From assembly GCA_051453625.1 (NCBI GenBank), contig JBOZIK010000001.1, positions 252,072,857 through 252,136,856 of the forward strand: 64,000 nt of DNA. Direction: 5' to 3'. Below, piece by piece: positions 55,876 through 64,000 of the stretch; the first letter of the stretch is position 1; every line of letters begins with the position of its first letter. The DNA is from Welwitschia mirabilis. Lineage: Eukaryota > Gnetophyta > Gnetopsida > Welwitschiales. Both the position numbers and the translations under genes were made by a program. Below the pieces are notes generated by a model that worked only from the letters and a program-made list of their open reading frames with translations, was not told where the DNA came from and did not search any database.

Positions 55876-57100
55876 ATGCCATCCTTTCGTCCTTTGTCCC
55901 TCTTCTATTTTTCTATATCTTATTCTTACTCTATACTTACCTTTATGTTTTTTCATGCTTTTTAAAATAGTTTCCTATGTTTAAATGTATGTGGTTTTGT
56001 CATTGATTTGAGTGTTAAATTTTGGCATAGTTTTAATCCTTTTCAATGTTAAGGTAATGTCATATTTTATTTAGGGGATGTAACGCATTGAAATTTTTAT
56101 AGTTTTCATCATACCATACCTTAAGTTAGCTAAAACCACATAATTTACTTTGATTTCTTTCAGAAGGTTAAAAATTTAAAATTATAGAAAATATTGAAAA
56201 TTAAAAATTACATTGGACTTGAAAACATAGAAATTTTTATTTCTTTTATAATTTGATGTATTAATCAAACTCAATTTAATAATGGATTTTTATTCAAGTG
56301 TAAGGTTTGTAATCTTAATTAAATAGTTATTTTTATCTTGAATGTAATACTTTTAAACTTTTTAAGATTGCAAATAGTCTTATGAACTTAATTTTTTACA
56401 TTATTTGCTAAGGGCTTAGCAAATTACTTATTTTGAGGGTATGATTACATAATTTTTATAATTTTTTCCCTTTAAATTTTAATAAGGCTATAAATTCCTT
56501 ATTGAACTTAAAGCTTATATGACAAAATAAATATTTAAAACCTATAAAGTAACTTTTCATTAGTGTTTCATGATTATGAAATCTAAATTTTTTTGTAGAA
56601 ACATCATTTTCATAATTCTAGAATCTTTAAATAAAATTATTGGCTCCTTGGTATCTTACTAAGCTAAAACAATTTTTTGCAAACCTTAGTTTCATGGTTC
56701 CATGTTTCTTAAATCAAATTATAAACATCTTAGTGTATTAGTAATAAGTCATTCAAAGAAGTCTAATGTTAGAAGAATTACTTATATTAAGTTAACTTAC
56801 AATGGTGGAGTCAGAAGTAAATAGAAAACACAAGAAATCATAAAATATAAAATGAGTCTTCATTTGTTGCATAATAAAAGCGACATAAAATCAAAACTAC
56901 ATAATTTATAATGGTGTACACATCCATATTTAAAAATAGGATTAGGATTTCCCTATTGACGGCTAAGCCTACCTTATAACATGTGATTAGGATTTTACAT
57001 TTAGTAATACTAACCTTATAACTTAATTAAATTATAATCTTACTAATTAAATATTAAGGCCTAAGATATCACTCAATCACGCTAGCATTTAAAGCACTAT
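55876..57100. other. AT-rich DNA without recognisable gene
   Basis: Nothing supportable seen. Confidence 0.5.
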
Positions 57101-58100
57101 GCAAGTACACTTGGTTAAAGTTATTAGTTGTTTAGTGCAACACAAAATTAGCAGGACAATTTCTACTTTGTCATGTCATTTCTTTATAATATTTAAATTT
57201 CCATCATGGTAAAATAAGTTATTCATCATTCTAAAGAAATGTGGGAATTGTTATCAGTTATTCACAAAGCCCTTATCTTATTTTCCTCATTGATCATGGG
57301 AGATGTTATCTCTTTTAAACTAATCCATAAAAAAAACTATTGCCTATTGAAATTAGTTTGAAATTTGATGACCTAACACAACCCTTCTTTTTACCATGAA
57401 ATGGATTTTCTCCCACGTTAATGTTAGGTCCTTGTTAATATAACATGATATTATCTTATGAAATATTTTAAGGGTTTGATCAATATAATTACCACATAGG
57501 AAAAATTCATTCATAAACATTTCCATAATTTCTTTGAGTGTGTTCTTAAATATTAATATCATGGCTTGTTAAAATGTGACTAGTAAAGTATATAACCCAA
57601 ATGACATCCATCGATAAGAAACATTTTCCTTATAATAATATAAATGTTGTTTTTTATTCATCTTCAAGTGCTATAGAAATTTGGTTGCAAACAATAAACC
57701 TATCCAAAAAATGATAATATTAATGCTTGAAATTTTTTTCTAAATTCTGATAAATATCTGAAATTGAAAAGTGGTTGTTTTTAATGTTCTCATGAAGTCT
57801 TTTGGAGTTAATTAAAACTTGTCATTTTCATTATTATTTAGAACTATTATAAATGGACTTAATGTAATTATTATTTTAATATAGTGTATGTAATACCATA
57901 TTTTTATAGTTTATAGATTTCATCCTTAATAACTTTTCAAAATACAAATTCAAACATCAAAAATATTATCTAATAAACTTTCCGTTATCTGTCATATAGA
58001 TGTTATGATTGACTAAGGTAGGTGAAACTCCCTTTTTAATATATTTTTAAGGCTATGTAAGACCTCACATATTCTCCTTTAAATTTTGAATTAAATTAGT
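57100..58100 (-). pseudogene. Decayed Gypsy reverse transcriptase (Athila/Tat-like)
   Basis: Minus strand 57562-57353: TLKEIMEMFMNEFFLCGNYI, then LTLTWEKIHFMVKRRVVLGH and QIS. This is the palm-to-thumb part of Gypsy reverse transcriptase, usually VFMDDF and L-LNWEKCHFMV-EGIVLGH-IS. The catalytic DD has become NE. Just upstream (57640-57565) YRWMSFGLYTLLVTF is the decayed YRRMPFGLCNAPATF block, and further upstream are weaker remnants. RNase H to the left is not readable. Confidence 0.75.
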
Positions 58101-61100
58101 CTCATTATTGAGTTCTAAATTATTACGAATCACTAAAGGCTTAGATTTATCCTTGTTAAGGAAAATGTATTTTAAACAAGGTCTTAATTCTTTGAGTTAT
58201 AAAATTTTTTTATCTTTATTTTTCCTATTAATTTTCTAATCTTTCTAATGTTTGAAGAGAAGTATTTCCTTTACATTTTTCGTTTCATTTTATTATTCAC
58301 AAGTTCTTAAGAGATTATTTGCTTATATTATAAGACTAATTTTAGAAGATTTTCTATGAATAGTTATCTAGGTGAGATATTAATAAATATTAATTTAACT
58401 TTACTATTTACTTCTTAGTAGTGGATTCAGTTGAAAATATTCATGTTTATTTTTAGATTTTCAAATGTAAGTTCAACTAAAATAGTATGTAGTGTATTTA
58501 TTAGATCTACTATAGGTACCCAAGATCATTCTAGAGTAATTGGAAAGAACTTTTTATTAATTTTAAAACTCATAGAATATTTGGTACTCTCCTTAATCAA
58601 CTTTAACTCAAACATATCATTTATTTCTAAGGATTTTTCATAGAATCATCTACTAATGATAAATTCATACCAATATTAAAAAATTCATTTGATACTGAGG
58701 TTTTTCATAAATAATAAGACATAATTTTAACACTTGCACATAAAAAGTAACACATGAGGCACTTACTTCTCATTTATAATTACTGCAATAGTTGATAACT
58801 CAGTGTCCTTGTAGTTACATGGTATCTTCGTTTTCATTATTTGGATGATATTCTTAGCTAATTCTACTTGTTAAAAAATGAATTTTCATCTTTTATTAAA
58901 GCATAAATCCTTGATATATTTAGAGTATGGAATCATGTTCATAAAATCTTATACTAGTGGAATTTTTAATTTAGCTTTTTTAATATAAAATTAAGATTTC
59001 CACCCTTTATGGGATTCTCTTTCAATTGCCTAAGAAATGATAATAATAATATTGGTTTCATTATCACATTTTTTATTTTATAAATACTAGAAACTGCTTT
59101 AATTTATTTTGGCATCTCAAATTTTTCATTATGTTGGAGTGGTTTTATTCTGTTCAAATTATTATCTCTTTTCTTATAATATTAAGAATTGATTATTGCT
59201 TTTAAGGCTTTTTCTCCTTTTTGTCATTACTAATTATGCATGCTTAGAAGGTTTTTTAATAGGGTTAGGTTCTCCTTACAAAAGTAATCCTAGATTTAAA
59301 AATTCTATTAGAATTCTGTTCATGTTTATAACTTTTTCATTCATGAAATCCATCTATCATTCTTTTTCTTTTCTTTTTTTCCTTGGATTATTATTTGTAA
59401 TTGGTAAAAATGTTAAAATCCAAAATCATTCTTGTCACTTTGATAAGGTCTTTCTTAGAATGGAGGTCCGTATATGCTTAGGTAAAAAGACAATCTTTAT
59501 TCTAATTTTGATATGATTACCATATTGTTATTTTACTATTAAAATAAATCAATTATAGAGGTGTAGTAGTAGTTGTGGAAGTGGAAGAAGTGTTATCTTG
59601 AAATACTAATTTCATTTCCTAAATAGCATTAGGTACATATTGCTACACTTCATAGGCTTAAGCATGATGTCCTATATTCTCATTAACTTTGAGTTCTTAA
59701 TAACTATTAAGTATGTTCTAGTTTCTTCTTGTTGAATTTATAGAATAATTATCTTAATTGGATGTGGAACTAGTTATAGTGGTATTCCAAACTATACTTG
59801 ATTTGCCAAAGTTTGCACATTTGTTGTAGTTGGTATGTGAGTTTATTAAATTAACATCATTCTCATCATATTTTTTATTATTACTTCTATCTTTGTAATT
59901 ATTATAGTGTGTTCTTAAGTACATGACACTTGTTTTCTTGGTCTTATTATAAATTTCTTACTTTGATCAACCAATTCCTCTAAGATTTTATATAATTGTT
60001 TAAGGGACTTATTTAGATATTTCCTTCTACTATAAAGTCAACATGTTTTCTAAGGTATTTGAAAAAATCCTTAATAAAGTAGTTGATGGCATTAAAACTT
60101 ATGATGAGGATTTTACTAACATAATCAATAAAAACAATCATATTCTTTTTTATACTTCTATTATTTTATAAACTATGTAGTTTATCATCAAATATGAAAG
60201 TCCTTACAAAGATATTTATAAGTTCCTCTAAAAATTATATTAGATTTTGAAAAGTCTGTAATTAGAAGTTTATTTTATCTTTAAGTGTTGTCCTAAGTGT
60301 AATCATATTTTATTTGTAGTTACATATTTTAGAATACCTAACATATTGTTAAACTCTGTTAAATGTACTGTTAGATTATTAGTATCTATCCTATGGAAAA
60401 AGAATAATAATTACATATTTCTAACTTCTTCATCTATTCTAAGTGTGAATATTAATGGTCTATCTTATATTTATCCCCACTAAAGTTAACATCTTTAATA
60501 TTTTATCCTAGTTGAATTGAAATAAGAATATTATATGCTTTAAACTTTTCAAAATACATGTGATTCATTCAAGTTGTCCTAACTACCTTTTGATATAAGT
60601 AGGATGATAAAAATATTTATCTTAATTAGACTATTAAATTACATTAAGTGATTAGTGCAAGGTAATTTACAAGATGTTGTGACACCATGATAGGAGTAAA
60701 GACTGATCCTAGTATAATTATAGTAGTTGAACATTTATTATTGGCATATTAGATGGTTGCTTAAGGTTTAGTGAATATGTTTAATTGGATAAGGTTGGGA
60801 TTAGTCTTACAGTGGATGATGTTGATGTAAAAGTAGGATTTTAATTATATGTATCACCTTGATTCATACTTTTAGATGGTGGAATACTCACATTTTGAGT
60901 TAACATTGATAAATAAGCATTTTGACTAACTCCAAAGTTTGGTATTATGTTAACATTTACTATAGTATAATCTTATTTTGTATTTTTTTTTTGTTGTAAA
61001 TTACTTTTTGATGACTTACATTAATTGTTATATGTTATTATTTAAATTCATTAATGATGTACTTATGAGATCTATAAAAGTGATGTTACCCTAATTTCTT

Positions 61101-64000
61101 AATATTTATTCTTGAATGTAAAATATGTTTAAAGTAAATACTAGTGGATTATTATTTTTTAGGCTTATATTAATACTACTTTTTACCTTCTTGTAACTGA
61201 GTGATACTATTGTACTATCATTTTTTATGTTTTGATTTTTTATTATTATTTGTCTTCTCAAGACTAGGTGTTTGTCATATTGATGTATGCATTCTTAGTA
61301 TTCCTTCTTGAGTTAAATTAAGTTTTAAAAGTTGCATTAAATAACTAAATTTCTAAGATTTATGTTCATTTATTTCTAAGAAATTTAATGATTCTTGAGG
61401 TAAATAAAGAATAATTCCCCTATTATATATTATTTCATTGTAAGATTTGAAATTATTAGATATTCCTTTAGTACTAAAATACTTACTTTTGGTTTTTGTG
61501 TTCATATTTCTAGAATAGATTCCTAAATATAAATGAGACTAAAATAAAGAAAATTTTAATCAATCCTCAACTAGTTGAATATACCTTCTTATAATTTTAT
61601 CTTATCTAACTCAGATAAATATCTGATAATGATTCTTGCCTTAGATTTAAAAAAGATCCTATTTCTTTCACAAAGAGAGGAGAATTAAAAGAGAATATTA
61701 AATCCTCTCTACACAATTTATCCAATCTTCTATCTTGGATATATTTAATAGTAATATCTTATCTATAACTTGACACTTAAAGTTATAACTATTATTGTTA
61801 CATTTTTATTTCATACTTTAAGAAAACTGTGTTGGGGTTATTTTTTAATTTAAAGTTTACTTATTATAAAATCATAAATTTAATTATGATTATTACCCTT
61901 TTAGATGAAGTTACTGTGCTTATTTTTTTTAGTTATATAATAAAACATTAATAATATGGAGATCTACCCCATAGAGGAGTTTATTATATGTCTCTTGATT
62001 TTTTACCATGTAGTAATATTTAAATGCATAACTAGAATTCATGAAGTAAACAAATCAATGTGTAATTAGAAAATTTATAATACCTTAACTTGTAATAGAA
62101 AACATTCTTTTCAAATCACTTCTTTTTTTCACTTTCAAAAAGACTTCAAAAATAATAAGTTACATAATTCTTTTTGAAAATAAATCAAGTTGCTTTGAAT
62201 TAATTTAGAAAAGATTTAGCTTACTTACCTAGCTCTTAACATTTAATAAAGTGTAATCTACTTCTGATAGTCTTTATATGTATCTTTATTTCTAAGATTC
62301 TACTAATTTCCTCAGTCTTGTACCTCTTAAAACAAAGGAAATAATTATTTTTTTAACTTTTTAATTTAACAAAAAAGATATCAAGTAAAAATAGTACAAG
62401 TAATAATGAATAAAAGAATTAAAAGTAGAAAAATAAATTTTCATAAAAGAAAGTAATAGTAAAGATAAGGAAATAAGAACTTATAGAAAACAAAACAAAA
62501 TGATTTGGAAAGTTAACCTTGGAAATGAAAGAAATGAAATGAGAGATTTTTAAAGGAAAGATTCAAATAAGAGGGCATAAACTTGTAAATTCAAGTAACT
62601 AACTCAACCTATTCCAAGATATCAAATTGTAGATGCTTCCCTAACAACAAAGCCAAAATAGTAATAGAAGTAAGAAACTAGCTAATCTAATCAATGATTT
62701 ATTTATGATATTTATGAAAGATGTGGATTTGAGATAATAAAATCTAAAAGTGATTAAGTCACATGAAAACCTAATATATTTTCTAATTAATTAATTAAAA
62801 TAATTCAAATTAAAATGAAACATTACTTTACAATTGAAGAAAAAGATAACAGTTATATTTGATATTCATGTGCATTACATGGAACTAATATTCTATCACC
62901 CCATTAAGGAGGCATCTAAGTATTAAATGATAATGCCTATGAAGCTCTTCCACTAAGGAAACTATGAATTAATTTCATGTCATATATAATACTAAATAAT
63001 AATTCATTTAAGAAATTAACTCATATATTGAACTAGCCATTTGGGTAGGAAATCAAAATCGAATACAATAAACATTGGCAAAAATGGACTGAAATGAACT
63101 TATCTACCTAAATATCACTCTTAAATTTAAATAAATTTATTATAATTATAGAAAAATCCAAACACGTTAAAGAGATAATAGCTAACTAGCACATCCAGTT
63201 TAAGAACATTTCAAGAGATCTTTGGCAAAGAAAACCTCATATGTAAGACATGCCATAGAAATAATGAAAGATGCTATAGAGATGAACTGAAATCAATATT
63301 TATTACACATAAAATTAAATTTTAAGATAATATAAATAATTTTCAAAGTAAAATTAGTAATCCCTTTTCTAATAGGAATAGTTTGAATTTCTAATGGGAG
63401 TTATAAAGAAATTTAGGGAAAAAATAGAAATGGAAATGATTTCAAATATAATATGTATGGGTAGAATATGAAATAAGGATGAAATTGACATTAATTTTAG
63501 ATTTTAACTCTAGTTTATTTTCTTTTAAATAACTACTACCAATCTTTGTCTAGCCACAACATACAATCATATCTCCTTCTCTATTATTAGCTTGTTGCCA
63601 CACATTCAATCTTTTGTCATGGATTGATAAGTGGAAATTAGAGAAATATTGGACTTAAGATCATTTTTATCATCAAGTTATAAGAGAAAAGCATAGGATC
63701 TAACTATTTCTCTTCATGATAATAAGCTATTATTATCACCTTTTTTCACTAAGTGATAACATAGGATAATTTTTTATCCTTTATTACTAGGTGATAAGAC
63801 ATTTTAACTTACAAAAATCCATTCCTTTAACATTATGCGACAAATCCAACTTTTTTTTATTATGTACATGTTGCTTGATGATAAGGCAATAATAAGCTAG
63901 TAACACTACTTATTTAAAAATTAAAAAGATACGTTTAAAAAATAATTTATCAAATATACCATAAGAATTTTATTTTTCATTAATATGGAAGATATCATGA
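58101..64000. other. AT-rich DNA without recognisable gene
   Basis: Probably the decayed upstream half of the Gypsy element (gag would fall near 60 kb on the minus strand) and other old repeats, but no phrase is clear enough to annotate. The open frame at 59196-59516 is hydrophobic and A/T-driven. No RNA gene seen. Confidence 0.45.

Noticed and set aside
55717-55965. Open frames of about 78 codons on both strands across the CT microsatellite
   Set aside because: Only translations of (CT)n and (GA)n; no protein features.
59196-59516. Plus-strand open frame of 106 codons
   Set aside because: Hydrophobic composition driven by T-rich DNA; no homologous phrase, and the flanks are decayed repeats.
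1-64000. tRNA, rRNA, snoRNA or organellar insertions
   Set aside because: No cloverleaf boxes, rRNA core words or plastid and mitochondrial gene phrases were noticed by eye; a proper scan (tRNAscan-SE, Infernal) was not possible.

Overview
The window is nuclear DNA of a land plant, almost certainly a flowering plant with a large, repeat-rich genome. The reasons are three spliced exons of DNA ligase 6 (a plant-specific ligase), retroelements of plant-only lineages (Sirevirus-like and Tork-like Copia, Athila/Tat-like Gypsy, plant LINEs, hAT- and CACTA-like DNA transposons), and no bacterial or organellar gene organisation. I cannot name the species. It is a gapped draft scaffold: twelve N-runs are present, six of exactly 100 N, and several cut through repeats.

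Layout. 1-1010 is the 3' end of a plus-strand Sirevirus-like element. 1.5-11.7 kb is a mosaic of decayed DNA transposons (three families with short-motif arrays at their ends), an LTR-like promoter, tandem duplications, a LINE scrap and a decayed LTR. 11.7-14.7 kb is a long, broken plus-strand LINE. On the minus strand, DNA ligase 6 exons lie at 25412-25571, 25095-25202 and 15272-15321; the 9.8-kb intron between the last two contains element A, a defective minus-strand Sirevirus-like element (17636-24364). A CACTA-like end lies at 25.85-26.85 kb. Element B (28316-38019, minus) is a longer relative of A: LTR, tRNA-Met primer site, gag, protease, integrase, reverse transcriptase, RNase H, an extra envelope-like ORF and LTR. 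It is internally duplicated at two gaps. A third LTR start lies at 39956.

At the 100-N gap 40179-40278 the base composition drops sharply. From there to 64 kb the DNA is very AT-rich, CpG-poor by eye and gene-free. It holds old elements: a Copia 3' end with LTR (40279-42455), Copia element D (45307-48121), a minus-strand Tork-like Copia (49440-53332) and a minus-strand Gypsy reverse transcriptase (57100-58100). The last 6 kb show nothing I recognise.

The most interesting pattern is architectural. The Sirevirus-like LTRs carry arrays of a six-base palindrome (GACGTC in A, B and the left-end element; GTCGAC in D; a decayed AGACGTCT type at 41.7-42.5 kb). Wherever a TATA box is visible, the array lies upstream of it. 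In both A and B a second GACGTC array sits between RNase H and the envelope-like ORF, where an internal promoter would be expected. That is the best candidate here for something not well described. Apart from the ligase exons, no intact host gene was found.
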